This document shows positions 25,428-33,518 of a DNA stretch of 64,000 bases, piece by piece. Under the pieces are notes generated by a model. It was given only the letters and a program-made list of their open reading frames with translations. It was not told the origin of the DNA and searched no databases. Each line of letters opens with the position of its first letter. Position 1 is the stretch's first letter. The position numbers and the translations under genes are program-made. The DNA is taken from NCBI GenBank assembly GCA_022648165.1, contig JALCLX010000003.1, forward strand, positions 62,001 through 126,000. The letters run 5' to 3'. The stretch is from Ancrocorticia sp. GTDB lineage: Bacteria; Actinomycetota; Actinomycetes; Actinomycetales; Actinomycetaceae.

Positions 25428-26768
25428 TTAGTTACCGTTGAGCATCGGCGTCAGCTTGGCGTCGTATTCCTTCGCGAGAGCCGTGACGTCGCCGCCATCA
25501 GCAATCTTCTGGAAAAGCTCTTCGTAAACGTATGCACCTTCGATCGAGGCCCAGCCTGGCGCTGCTGGCGTCAGCTTGGAGTTCTCCGCAGTCTCAATCA
25601 TGGTCTTGGCAAACTTGTCGTCACCCAAAGATGACGTGTACTTGGTGTTGGCCGGCCCGAGCCCGTTTTCACCGAGCATGTTCTGGTAATCCTCAGAGAA
25701 GATGATCTTCATGAGTTCCTTTGCCAGTTCAGGATTCTGAGACTTGGCGGAAATAGCGATATTCGATCCACCTGCGAATACGGGAGCGACGCCGCCGTCC
25801 ACGCCGGGGAGTGCGAAGATATCAAACTTCGAATCGTCCGCCATGCCGTCGCGCACTTCGTCGCCGTCGTCATTGGTGGTCAGATCGCCGATCGACCAGC
25901 GCGCCCAACCGGGCGCCATGATCGAAGCGGCCGCCGGAGCAGAACCATCCGTACCGTCGTTCAGGAAATCCCAGTAGGCAACGTCACGTTCGGTTGTGGG
26001 CAGGTTCGAGGCGTTCTCAACGAGCTCCTGCCACATCTCCAGGCCCTTGATGGTGTTCGGGTCAGATAGCGTGGAGGTCCAGGTTGTGCCGTCAACAGTG
26101 GCGAGCTCGCCGCCATTCGCGAACACCCAAGAAATGCCGTTACGCCAATCCTGCCCGCCCATTGCGAAGCCGGACATCGTGTCAGTAGTGAGCTTTGTTG
26201 CCGCGTCAGTGAACTCCTGGAGAGTTGTGGGCACCTCCACTCCTGCTGCCTCCCAGATATCTGGGCGGTAGAAGATGTAACGCGAGCCGAAGTAGTAGGG
26301 AACCGCGTACACCGTACCGTCGTACGTACCGGCATCAACGAAGGACTGCAGCAGATCATCGCCGCCGAGTTCGTCATAGATGTCGGTCAGAGGCAGGAAG
26401 GCACCTACCGAGGTAAAGGTCGGAGCCTGGGTGTTGCCGATTTCAACCACGTCGGGGGTGTTTTCCGCATCAGGCAGAGCTGTGGTCAGCTTGGTGACCA
26501 AATCGGTCCACGACTGTTCTTCAATTTTGAGTGTTGCACCCGTCTTCTCGTTGAATGTCTTAATGAGATACTCACGAAGTTCGTCAGGAGTATCACTTCC
26601 GGCCAGCCACAAGGTGATCGTCTTATCGGCGTTTGCAGACTTGTCAATCGTTGCCGAATCGGTTGCGGCGCCAGTGGTGGCAGAACCAGTGCTGCCGCCG
26701 CTGGAACAGGCCCCTAAGGCAAGCATCGATACCGTCGCTACAGCAGCGGCGATACGCATCCTTTTCAT
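25428..26768 (-). CDS. Extracellular solute-binding lipoprotein, oligosaccharide type
   Basis: A 446-residue lipoprotein. The signal peptide ends in the lipobox LGAC with Cys21 as lipid anchor, followed by a Ser/Gly/Thr-rich tether. The rest matches SBP family 1: ITLWLAGSDTPDE near the start, DVVEIGNTQAPTF, a ligand-cleft region YAVPYYFGSRYIFYRPDIW, and a Trp-rich region APGWARWSIGDL. Such proteins bind oligosaccharides. The neighbouring GH20 enzyme and ROK kinase suggest chitobiose or another GlcNAc-containing saccharide (inference). AAAGGAATAAG before the ATG is a good ribosome binding site. Confidence 0.92.
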   Translation of the reverse strand: MKRMRIAAAVATVSMLALGACSSGGSTGSATTGAATDSATIDKSANADKTITLWLAGSDTPDELREYLIKTFNEKTGATLKIEEQSWTDLVTKLTTALPDAENTPDVVEIGNTQAPTFTSVGAFLPLTDIYDELGGDDLLQSFVDAGTYDGTVYAVPYYFGSRYIFYRPDIWEAAGVEVPTTLQEFTDAATKLTTDTMSGFAMGGQDWRNGISWVFANGGELATVDGTTWTSTLSDPNTIKGLEMWQELVENASNLPTTERDVAYWDFLNDGTDGSAPAAASIMAPGWARWSIGDLTTNDDGDEVRDGMADDSKFDIFALPGVDGGVAPVFAGGSNIAISAKSQNPELAKELMKIIFSEDYQNMLGENGLGPANTKYTSSLGDDKFAKTMIETAENSKLTPAAPGWASIEGAYVYEELFQKIADGGDVTALAKEYDAKLTPMLNGN

Positions 26769-26785
26769 CTTATTCCTTTCGTTGT

Positions 26786-26798
26786 GGCGCTAGGCGCC
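26786..26798 (-). promoter_or_regulatory. Short hairpin before the binding-protein gene
   Basis: GGCGC-TAG-GCGCC is a perfect five-base-pair stem with a three-base loop in the 45-base gap between the regulator and binding-protein genes. It may mark an mRNA processing or stabilisation point; no promoter is evident in the gap. Confidence 0.4.
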
Positions 26799-26813
26799 GT
26801 GTGTTGTGTGTGG

Positions 26814-27962
26814 TTATGCAATGCCGAGCCGTCCAGAGAGAACCAGTACGGCTGCACCTTTCAAAGATGCGTCCGTGCCGAGGGTCGAGAGGCGGACCCG
26901 GAGGTTTGCGTGGGTGCGCGGAAGTGTCCGCGCACGAATAGTCCGTTCCGTGGCTTCCAGGAGTGGACCATCCAAGAGTGCGTGCGGGCCAGAAATCACC
27001 AGATCGCCCGTGTTCAGTGAGGCGACAATCGGTGCGAGTATCGATCCGAGCCGCTTGCCAAAAGCATCCAGTTTTGCCGCTGCCTCGGCTGCACTGAGCC
27101 CGGCGGTGGCCATCCGCAAGCCGTTTTCGGAGAGAATCGTCTCAAGGCAACCTGTCCGGCCGCACGCGCATGGCAACGGTGCGCCGATGAGGGAACCTGT
27201 ATCGCGTTCATCCACCGCGGTGACGTGGCCGATTTCCCCTGCCGCGTTATATGCGCCGTGGAGCAGACCTCCGGAGAGGACCAGGCCAGCACCAACGCCG
27301 TCCGCAATCACCAGGCAGAACAAACCGTCGTCGGACACGCTTCCGAACGTGTACTCCGCTAATGCTGCCGTGTTTGCGTCATTGGCCACGAGCACCGGGA
27401 GGTGGAGCTTTTCCGTGAGGATTTCCGCCAGTGGAACGTTATACCAGCTGCGGTTAGGTGCCTGTTCTATGAAACCTTCCGGCGTAATAATCCCTGGCGA
27501 GGAAATGCCCAAACCAAGGATTTTCCGATCCGCCTGTGCCACAACGCGGGAACAGAAATCGCCTAGTTCCGCAACGCCGTCATCGCCCTTAGCAAGCCGG
27601 TGCGGTTCGGAGACGTGCGCAAGAACCTCCCCGGAAAGGCTGAGGATCCCGCCGGTGAGTGAACCATCGTTGGCTAGATCCACGGCCGCGATTTCCCAGG
27701 TGTCCTCTGAGAGCCCCACTAAGATGGGGGGTTTTCCGGCTTTCCGTCTGGTTGCCTGGCCGAGTTCAACCACCAGTCCTTCCGAAATGAGTTGTTCGAC
27801 GACGGCGGAAACGGTAACGCGCGTCAAGCCCGTCATGCGCGCCAAATCGGCGCGCGAGACGGGGCCCCTGCGGAACAGGTGCTGCAGGATGACGGACCGG
27901 TTCAGCGCCCGTGCCTCGGTGGGAAGGGCGGGTGAATTGGGCCGAAGATTTGCGTGTGCCAT
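26814..27962 (-). CDS. ROK-family transcriptional regulator (NagC/XylR type)
   Basis: A 382-residue repressor-like protein. Residues 15-75 form a winged helix-turn-helix (ALNRSVILQHLFRRGPVSRA then DLARMTGLTRVTVSAVVEQL). The ROK sugar-binding domain follows, with VANDANTAALAEYTF, AAGEIGHVTAV and the zinc motif CACGRTGCLETI. The usual GVDIGGT phosphate loop is replaced by AVDLANDGS, so ATP binding is probably lost, as in other ROK regulators. It is the first gene of the transporter operon and divergent from the GH20 gene; the palindrome at 27970-27984 lies just upstream and probably mediates autoregulation and control of both units. TTTACT six bases before the ATG may be a leaderless -10 overlapping the palindrome. 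Confidence 0.9.
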   Translation of the reverse strand: MAHANLRPNSPALPTEARALNRSVILQHLFRRGPVSRADLARMTGLTRVTVSAVVEQLISEGLVVELGQATRRKAGKPPILVGLSEDTWEIAAVDLANDGSLTGGILSLSGEVLAHVSEPHRLAKGDDGVAELGDFCSRVVAQADRKILGLGISSPGIITPEGFIEQAPNRSWYNVPLAEILTEKLHLPVLVANDANTAALAEYTFGSVSDDGLFCLVIADGVGAGLVLSGGLLHGAYNAAGEIGHVTAVDERDTGSLIGAPLPCACGRTGCLETILSENGLRMATAGLSAAEAAAKLDAFGKRLGSILAPIVASLNTGDLVISGPHALLDGPLLEATERTIRARTLPRTHANLRVRLSTLGTDASLKGAAVLVLSGRLGIA

Positions 27963-27969
27963 AGAGTTA

Positions 27970-27984
27970 GTAAACCATGTTTAC
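27970..27984. promoter_or_regulatory. Palindromic operator candidate of the ROK regulator
   Basis: GTAAAC-CAT-GTTTAC is a perfect inverted repeat beginning eight bases upstream of the regulator start. The AAAC/GTTT core resembles NagC/XylR-type operators. It overlaps the likely -10 of the regulator gene, consistent with autorepression. Confidence 0.6.
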
Positions 27985-27988
27985 AATC

Positions 27989-28010
27989 AACGTGTCTAGG
28001 CCAACACGTT
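27989..28010. promoter_or_regulatory. Second inverted repeat in the regulator/hexosaminidase gap
   Basis: AACGTGT (27989-27995) and ACACGTT (28004-28010) are perfect inverted arms with an eight-base spacer, five bases from the first palindrome. It could be a second operator on the GH20 side. Confidence 0.35.
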
Positions 28011-28082
28011 ATTCTGGTCACAACCCGCCGAGTGCGGCGCCCTTCGGGCATACATTCCATAACGAAGAAAGTTCTCTCTGAC

Positions 28083-29447
28083 ATGCGCAATTACGAAAAG
28101 TATGGACTTATCCCTCAGCCAGTGGCGTTCCAAGCTCCGGTGGATTCGGCGGCGGCGTGTCCGCTGCGTCACACGCCGCACATTCGACGCCGCCCGGAGA
28201 TTCCGGGCCTCGAGGATGTGGCCCTGAAATCCTGGCAGAGGGACGAGGCGTACAGAATCGATTTCTTGGGAACGGGCCCCGCCATCGCCTGCACCACGCT
28301 GCGTGGGCAGCGCAACGCGCAGGCGCTGCTGAAGCAAATCGTATCCAGCGGCGCGCAGGTACAAACCGGCGCATGGATTCTGGATTATCCGCGCTATCAA
28401 TGGCGGGGTTTATCCATTGATATAGTGAGGCACTTTTTTGGTGTGGACACACTCAAAGACATCGTAGAACTGATGGCCTCACTGCGGCTGAACACGCTTC
28501 ACCTGCACCTATCGGACGATCAGGGCTGGCGCATCGATATCCCGGACTATCCCGAACTGGTGGCGGCCTCGTCGTCGAGCGCCGTAGGAGGCGATCAAGG
28601 GGGCTACGTGAGCGCGCAGGATTGGGAAGAACTGCGCACATACGCACACGCGCGAGGCGTGCAACTGGTTCCGGAAGTAGACGTGCCGGGCCACACGAAC
28701 GCTGCCAAGCACGCCATCGTGGGGCTCAATAGCTCCGGGGAGGTGCCACACGCCTACACAGGAATTGAGGTGGGCTTTTCTAGCCTGGAATGGAAGGCGC
28801 CGCAGACCCAGCGATTCCTCGGTGTCATTGCCCGTACGCTGGCCCGTGTCTCAGACGGCGCGGTGCATATCGGGGGAGACGAATCCCACGCCACCCCCGA
28901 GGAGGAGTATGCGCAGATCGTCACCTACATGGCGGCGCGTGTGCGCGAAACGGGCAGGGCTGTTGTTGCGTGGCAGGAATCCGCGCACTACCTGAAACCC
29001 GCAGATTACGTTCAAGTGTGGGATGAACGATTGGACATGACCGCGGTGGTGGAGGCCGCGCGCCGGGGCGTGCAGATCATCATGTCCCCTGGATCTCGCG
29101 CTTACCTTGACATGAAATACAATACGGAGGAGCGCTTGGGCCTGACCTGGATGGGGACCACGGAACTGCGGCAGTCTTTAGAGTGGGACCCGGCCACATT
29201 GATTCCCGGAGTCTCGGCGGATGCCGTTGCCGGCGTGGAAGCCACAGTGTGGACTGAAACAATTCGCACACCCGAAGAGCTCTCCTACATGCTGCTGCCG
29301 CGCCTGGCAGCGTTGGCAGAAGTTGCGTGGACGGGATCCGGGGTAGGGCAATGGGATTCTTTTGCCACACGGATTGCTGTTGCCGCGCGCAGCTGGGAGC
29401 GTGAGGGCCGTAGGTTCCACCACTCGCCGGGAGTCATATGGCCGTGA
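28083..29447 (+). CDS. Beta-N-acetylhexosaminidase, GH20
   Basis: An enzyme of 454 residues. A GH20b-like N-terminal domain (about 1-100) precedes the TIM-barrel (RYQWRGLSIDIVRHF at its start, LHLHLSDDQGWRIDIPDYPE, LVPEVDVPGHTNA). The catalytic pair is D266-E267 in VHIGGDESH; the Asp orients the substrate N-acetyl group and the Glu is the acid. Aromatic residues of the active site follow (AVVAWQES, QVWDERL, VEATVWTETI). It removes terminal beta-linked GlcNAc or GalNAc. There is no signal peptide, so it should act on imported saccharides in the cytoplasm. The ATG at 28083 is chosen by family start; upstream in-frame codons fall in the operator region. It is divergent from the ROK regulator. 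Confidence 0.92.
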   Translation: MRNYEKYGLIPQPVAFQAPVDSAAACPLRHTPHIRRRPEIPGLEDVALKSWQRDEAYRIDFLGTGPAIACTTLRGQRNAQALLKQIVSSGAQVQTGAWILDYPRYQWRGLSIDIVRHFFGVDTLKDIVELMASLRLNTLHLHLSDDQGWRIDIPDYPELVAASSSSAVGGDQGGYVSAQDWEELRTYAHARGVQLVPEVDVPGHTNAAKHAIVGLNSSGEVPHAYTGIEVGFSSLEWKAPQTQRFLGVIARTLARVSDGAVHIGGDESHATPEEEYAQIVTYMAARVRETGRAVVAWQESAHYLKPADYVQVWDERLDMTAVVEAARRGVQIIMSPGSRAYLDMKYNTEERLGLTWMGTTELRQSLEWDPATLIPGVSADAVAGVEATVWTETIRTPEELSYMLLPRLAALAEVAWTGSGVGQWDSFATRIAVAARSWEREGRRFHHSPGVIWP

Positions 29448-29513
29448 ATCAACTATGCGGCGCCGGTACCGATAGACTGAAAGGTGTTCTATCCCGTCCA
29501 CGGAGGAGTACAC

Positions 29514-30149
29514 ATGCTGAGTAGAACCGGACGCCCACTGGCACAGGTTCTCTTTGGCCCGATCGCACGCCTGTGCGTCAAAGCCCATATCACGGCAGAC
29601 ATGGTGACGATCATAGGTACGGTTGCAGGGATTGCCGTATCTCTCACGTTATTACCGTTCGATCACCTGACCGCTGGCGCATTCACACTGGGTGCGCTGG
29701 TCATCTTCGATAACTTAGATGGCCAGATCGCGCGCCTCAGCGGCACTTCGTCACGGTGGGGAGCATTTCTTGATTCCACCCTTGACCGCTTCTCCGACGC
29801 CGCTATTTTCTCCGGTCTGCTCGCGTGGGCATATCTTCACGCGGACGAACGCTACGAAACATGGATCCTGGTGGGTGGCTTGGGGGCCCTCGCGTGTGGT
29901 GCAATCGTTCCCTACACGCGCGCCCGGGCCGAGGGGCTGAACATGACGGCGTCCGTAGGAATTGCCGAGCGCGCCGATCGCCTTGTTATCGTGCTTCTTG
30001 GTACCCTGCTCGTGGGAATGGAACTGGGAGACTGGATCATGGCCGTGACGATGTGGATCCTTTTCGTCGCGGCGTTCATCACGATCATTCAGCGCATGAT
30101 GTACGTGCATCGCCAGGCGTGTGCACCCGACCAGAAAGCCGCAGCATGA
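29514..30149 (+). CDS. pgsA: CDP-alcohol phosphatidyltransferase, probable phosphatidylinositol-phosphate synthase
   Basis: A 211-residue membrane protein with the complete CDP-alcohol phosphotransferase signature: D66, D69-G70, A73-R74, G83, D87 and D91, in the exact D-x2-DG-x2-AR-x8-G-x3-D-x3-D spacing. Six hydrophobic segments are present. Directly followed by patA and pimA homologues, it most likely makes phosphatidylinositol phosphate from CDP-diacylglycerol and inositol phosphate, the first step to phosphatidylinositol mannosides. The ATG at 29514 has GGAGGAG upstream; TAGACT at 29473 may be the -10 of the operon. It overlaps patA by four bases. Confidence 0.9.
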   Translation: MLSRTGRPLAQVLFGPIARLCVKAHITADMVTIIGTVAGIAVSLTLLPFDHLTAGAFTLGALVIFDNLDGQIARLSGTSSRWGAFLDSTLDRFSDAAIFSGLLAWAYLHADERYETWILVGGLGALACGAIVPYTRARAEGLNMTASVGIAERADRLVIVLLGTLLVGMELGDWIMAVTMWILFVAAFITIIQRMMYVHRQACAPDQKAAA

Positions 30150-31189
30150 ACATCGTTACGCTTTTCAACGCCGCTCAACGGACCGTGGATGTGCTTCCGG
30201 AACCTGCAGGGCGGGCTATCTTTGCAACAGTAGGTACAGTTACCGGCTTGTTGCCTCTGAAGGGCACGAAGCAGTTGCGGAAGAATCAGGCCCGCATTCG
30301 GCCTGGGATGAACAGAATCGAAGCCCTGCGCTTATCCGCCAAGGGCATGCGGTCGTATATGCGCTACTATTACGAAGCATTCCGCCTGCATCGCCTCACC
30401 AATGAGCAGATCGTGGCACGCGTGCAAGAATCGCATACTGAGAACGTTCGCGCCCATTTTGCATCGGGCAAGTCTGCAACGGCCGCACTGATGCACGTTG
30501 CGAATTGGGACCTTGCCGGAACGTGGTCGAATCTTGCTCTAGCGCCCGTCCACACAATTGCGGAGAAACTGGATCCGCCTGAACTTTTCGAAGGCTTCTT
30601 GAAGTTCCGCGAAGGGCTGGGCATGAAGATCTATCCGCTTGTCAAAGGTGGGGGAGCCCTCCATTCGCTGGCCGCAGACATGGCGCATGGAACTATCTTC
30701 ACGCCCATCATCGCGGATCGAGATCTCTCCGCCACAGGTATCGAAGTGACCCTCTGTGGGCATGCTATGATGGTAGCTCCTGGCCCCGCGCTGTTGGCGC
30801 AACGCACAGGAGTTCCCCTCTACCCGGCGGTGGTGTATTACGAGAGGATTCATGGCGAGCGGCGCAAACGCGCCGGAAGCTCGTGGGGCTTGCACATCTA
30901 CATCGGCGACCCGGTATATGCCAAGACCACACCCGCGTCACCTGCACATGAGCGCGCAGCGGACTTGAAGCGAATGAGCCAAGAATGGCTTGACGCCATC
31001 ACGCCATTCCTTTTGGCGCACCCCGAAGATTGGCATATGTTGCAGAAAGTGTTTGTGGCGGACCTGGATCCCGTGCGGCTTGCCCGATCCCGTGCGCGCG
31101 CCAAAGCTGCACTCGCTGAAGACCACAGTTCCGAACACTACGAGGGAGAACTGCCCGGCACGCCACCCGGAGGCGCGGCATGCGCATAG
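30146..31189 (+). CDS. Phosphatidylinositol mannoside acyltransferase (PatA-like)
   Basis: A lysophospholipid-acyltransferase (LpxL/HtrB-like) family protein of 347 residues. The catalytic HX4D motif is HVANWD (H117, D122). Other family elements are KLDPPELFEGFLKFREGLGM and the following IIADRDLSATGIEVT, plus APGPALLAQRTGVPLYPAVV. In mycobacteria the gene at this place (Rv2611c, PatA) acylates the mannose of PIM1/PIM2 at the cytoplasmic membrane. The reading frame is open for more than 300 bases upstream, but that part is inside pgsA; the ATG at 30146 overlaps the pgsA stop (ATGA). It overlaps pimA by ten bases. Confidence 0.9.
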   Translation: MNIVTLFNAAQRTVDVLPEPAGRAIFATVGTVTGLLPLKGTKQLRKNQARIRPGMNRIEALRLSAKGMRSYMRYYYEAFRLHRLTNEQIVARVQESHTENVRAHFASGKSATAALMHVANWDLAGTWSNLALAPVHTIAEKLDPPELFEGFLKFREGLGMKIYPLVKGGGALHSLAADMAHGTIFTPIIADRDLSATGIEVTLCGHAMMVAPGPALLAQRTGVPLYPAVVYYERIHGERRKRAGSSWGLHIYIGDPVYAKTTPASPAHERAADLKRMSQEWLDAITPFLLAHPEDWHMLQKVFVADLDPVRLARSRARAKAALAEDHSSEHYEGELPGTPPGGAACA

Positions 31190-32307
31190 GAATCGCCTGC
31201 CCGTATTCGTGGGATGTTCCTGGAGGCGTGCAGTTCCACATTAGGGACTTGGCAAGTGAGCTGATCCGGCGTGGCCACGACGTTCGCGTCATCGCACCCG
31301 CAGAACACACGGAAGGCCTGCCGCCGTTCCTCACGCCAACTGGTTCTGCCATACCGATTCGCTATAACGGCTCGATTGCGAGGCTCTCATTCGGGCCGCG
31401 CGTGAACCGCGAGGTTCGCGCATGGCTGCGTGACGGCCATTTCGACGTAGTACACGTGCATGAACCCTTTGTCCCGTCCGTCTCGATGCTGGCACTGATG
31501 AGCGCAGAATGCCCAGTTGTGGCCACATTCCATACGGCCATGGACAAATCGCGCGCTTTGGAAATTGCGGCGCCGATGCTGCGCGCCGTCTTGGACAAGA
31601 TTTCTTCGCGCATCGCGGTTTCTCAGGAGGCACGGCGCACGGCGGTGCAGTATCTGGGGGGTGACGCATACGTGATCCCCAACGGCGTGTTCACATCCGA
31701 ATTTGAGGATGCCCCACGCGATCCGCGCTTTACCGGAACCGAGAAATCGCCCACGTTGGGATTCCTGGGACGCTTGGATGAACCACGCAAGGGGCTCGCG
31801 GTGGTGGCCGGTGCGATGGATGAAATCAGGGAAGCGATACCGGGCGTACGGCTTTTCGTGGCAGGGCGAGGCGACATGGATGAGGCACGCGCGCTTTTTG
31901 GCATGAGCGCTGATTGCGTGACCTTCTTAGGCACGATCTCCGACGAGGAAAAAGCGTCCTTCCTTTCGTCAATTGATATCTACTTGGCGCCCAACACGGG
32001 CGGCGAATCCTTTGGGATTATTCTGATTGAGGCGATGAGTGCCGGAAGCTTTGTGGTGGCATCGGATATTCCCGCTTTCCGTGCCGTTCTAGGCAACGGT
32101 ACGTTTGGCAGGCAATTCCCGAATGAAGATTCCCACGCCCTTGCGCGCGCGGTGATCGAATCGTTGAACTCCCCGGAATTGCGCGAGCAAACGCGCGAAG
32201 CAGCGCAAGAGGAAGCTCACCGCTACGACTGGAGCAACGTTGCATCGCAAGTTTTGGCGGTGTATGAAACAGCGGAACGCACAGCTCAGCTTGGTGATGA
32301 TCTATGA
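31180..32307 (+). CDS. pimA: Phosphatidylinositol mannosyltransferase PimA
   Basis: A GT4 glycosyltransferase (GT-B fold) of 375 residues. The N terminus MRIGIACPYSWDVPGGVQFH is characteristic of PimA. The acceptor domain contains VVHVHEPFVPSVSM and VATFHTAMD; the donor domain has LGFLGRLDEPRKGL and the E-x7-E motif in GGESFGIILIEAMSAG. It transfers mannose from GDP-mannose to phosphatidylinositol, starting PIM synthesis on the inner leaflet. The position between patA and the membrane/NUDIX genes matches mycobacterial order. It overlaps the next gene by four bases. Confidence 0.94.
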   Translation: MRIGIACPYSWDVPGGVQFHIRDLASELIRRGHDVRVIAPAEHTEGLPPFLTPTGSAIPIRYNGSIARLSFGPRVNREVRAWLRDGHFDVVHVHEPFVPSVSMLALMSAECPVVATFHTAMDKSRALEIAAPMLRAVLDKISSRIAVSQEARRTAVQYLGGDAYVIPNGVFTSEFEDAPRDPRFTGTEKSPTLGFLGRLDEPRKGLAVVAGAMDEIREAIPGVRLFVAGRGDMDEARALFGMSADCVTFLGTISDEEKASFLSSIDIYLAPNTGGESFGIILIEAMSAGSFVVASDIPAFRAVLGNGTFGRQFPNEDSHALARAVIESLNSPELREQTREAAQEEAHRYDWSNVASQVLAVYETAERTAQLGDDL

Positions 32308-32897
32308 ATACCGCCGAAATCGTCATTCTGATTGTAGCCATAGCGGCAATTGGGCTGGCTGTGTACATGTCGCTCACCGCTCGGCGCCTGGATAGGCTCA
32401 ATCGGCTGGTAGTGAAATCTCGGCGGGCTCTAGAACATGCGCTGACAGCGCGGGCGCAGTATGCACACGACTTCGCAAACTGTGGGGCGCTTGATATCGC
32501 GGGTGGGATTCTTCTGGCTGACGCCGCGGATTGCTGCCTTCGGGCAAGCATGCGGCCCATCGTGAACGACGGCCTGGACGTGATACAGGGCCTGGGTAGC
32601 GGGGTTTCGCTTGAGCAGCCCAAGAATCCCGATGACGATAGGCGGACCTTGGAATCTCACCTGTCGCGGACATTGCGCCTCACATTCGATCAGCTCACGC
32701 CATCTGAGCTGGCAGAAGATGCGGCGCCGCTGGCAGACAAGCTGAATCGCGCACGCTTGGACGTCCGGCTGACCCGTTCATTTCACAATTCGCACGTGGC
32801 ACAAGTGCATCAGGTTCGCCGAGCGCCCTTAGTGAGTATGCTGCATTTGTATGGCCGCGCACCAGAACCTTCCACAGTGGATATGGACGACGAATGA
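32304..32897 (+). CDS. Membrane-anchored protein of unknown function in the PIM operon
   Basis: A 197-residue protein with one N-terminal transmembrane helix (residues 5-25, IVILIVAIAAIGLAVYMSL) followed by a helical, charged cytoplasmic or extracytoplasmic domain (ARRLDRLNRLVVKSRRALEH and further). I do not recognise a catalytic motif. Its arrangement (helix plus soluble helical domain, right after pimA and overlapping a NUDIX gene) resembles the N-terminal part of the mycobacterial protein encoded after pimA, where I recall a membrane region joined to a NUDIX domain; that comparison is from memory. Translation is coupled on both sides through ATGA overlaps. Confidence 0.8.
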   Translation: MNTAEIVILIVAIAAIGLAVYMSLTARRLDRLNRLVVKSRRALEHALTARAQYAHDFANCGALDIAGGILLADAADCCLRASMRPIVNDGLDVIQGLGSGVSLEQPKNPDDDRRTLESHLSRTLRLTFDQLTPSELAEDAAPLADKLNRARLDVRLTRSFHNSHVAQVHQVRRAPLVSMLHLYGRAPEPSTVDMDDE

Positions 32898-33484
32898 AGC
32901 CTCACTTGAATCCCGAACAGTCCTATGAGCTGGCCCACGAATGGCAGCCCGATGCCGACGGCGTCCTGAGGCGCTCTGCCGCCCGCGTGGTCCTTTTCGC
33001 GCCTGATGGCACCACTTTTTTGATTCGCGGCCACGATTTTGGCGATACGAATCACTGGTGGTGGTTTACGGTGGGTGGTGGCATCGCACGGGGCGAATCA
33101 CCGCGCCAGGGTGTATTGCGTGAGCTGCGTGAAGAGACGGGTTTGGTGGCTAGCGCGGACCGGCTGGTTGGCCCAGTTCTGGAACGCCATGCGGAGTTTC
33201 ACTTTGCGTTGGAGACGCGCCGGCAGGACGAACTGTTCTACGTGCTTCACGTGACCGATGGCGAACGTGCGCGCATTGGCAACGAGCATCATTTCACCGC
33301 ATTGGAGACCGAGCTCTTGGATGAATGGCGGTGGTGGGCTTTGGATGATATCCCGCGGGCCGAACGCGCGGGCGCGGTGTTTTACCCGCAGCGGTTCCCA
33401 CAGCTTGCCCAGCAATGGCGCGACAACTGGGATGGGACACTGCAACGGGTCGTGGAGTACGAAGGCCAGCAGCGCGTAGAATAA
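32894..33484 (+). CDS. NUDIX hydrolase
   Basis: A 196-residue soluble protein with a complete NUDIX box G-x5-E-x7-RE-L-x-EE-x-G-L, seen as [14 protein letters not shown] followed by RELREETGL (about residues 63-85). The N-terminal strand [13 protein letters not shown] and the Trp cluster [11 protein letters not shown] are usual in the fold. The substrate (a nucleoside diphosphate linked to another group) cannot be predicted. It is the last gene of the pgsA-patA-pimA operon, and a 34-base gap with a new Shine-Dalgarno precedes yebC. Confidence 0.92.
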   Translation: MKPHLNPEQSYELAHEWQPDADGVLRRSAARVVLFAPDGTTFLIRGHDFGDTNHWWWFTVGGGIARGESPRQGVLRELREETGLVASADRLVGPVLERHAEFHFALETRRQDELFYVLHVTDGERARIGNEHHFTALETELLDEWRWWALDDIPRAERAGAVFYPQRFPQLAQQWRDNWDGTLQRVVEYEGQQRVE

Positions 33485-33518
33485 CAGGCGGACTATTTGC
33501 CGAAACAGAGGAGCACCT

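Noticed and set aside
26806-27999. Open frame of 397 codons opposite the ROK regulator
   Set aside because: Antisense to a conserved regulator; Ser/Pro/Arg-rich shadow frame that crosses the operator.
22568-29447. Amino-sugar island as a recent transposon or phage insertion
   Set aside because: No integrase, transposase, tRNA junction or flanking repeats are visible; it may be an old rearrangement.
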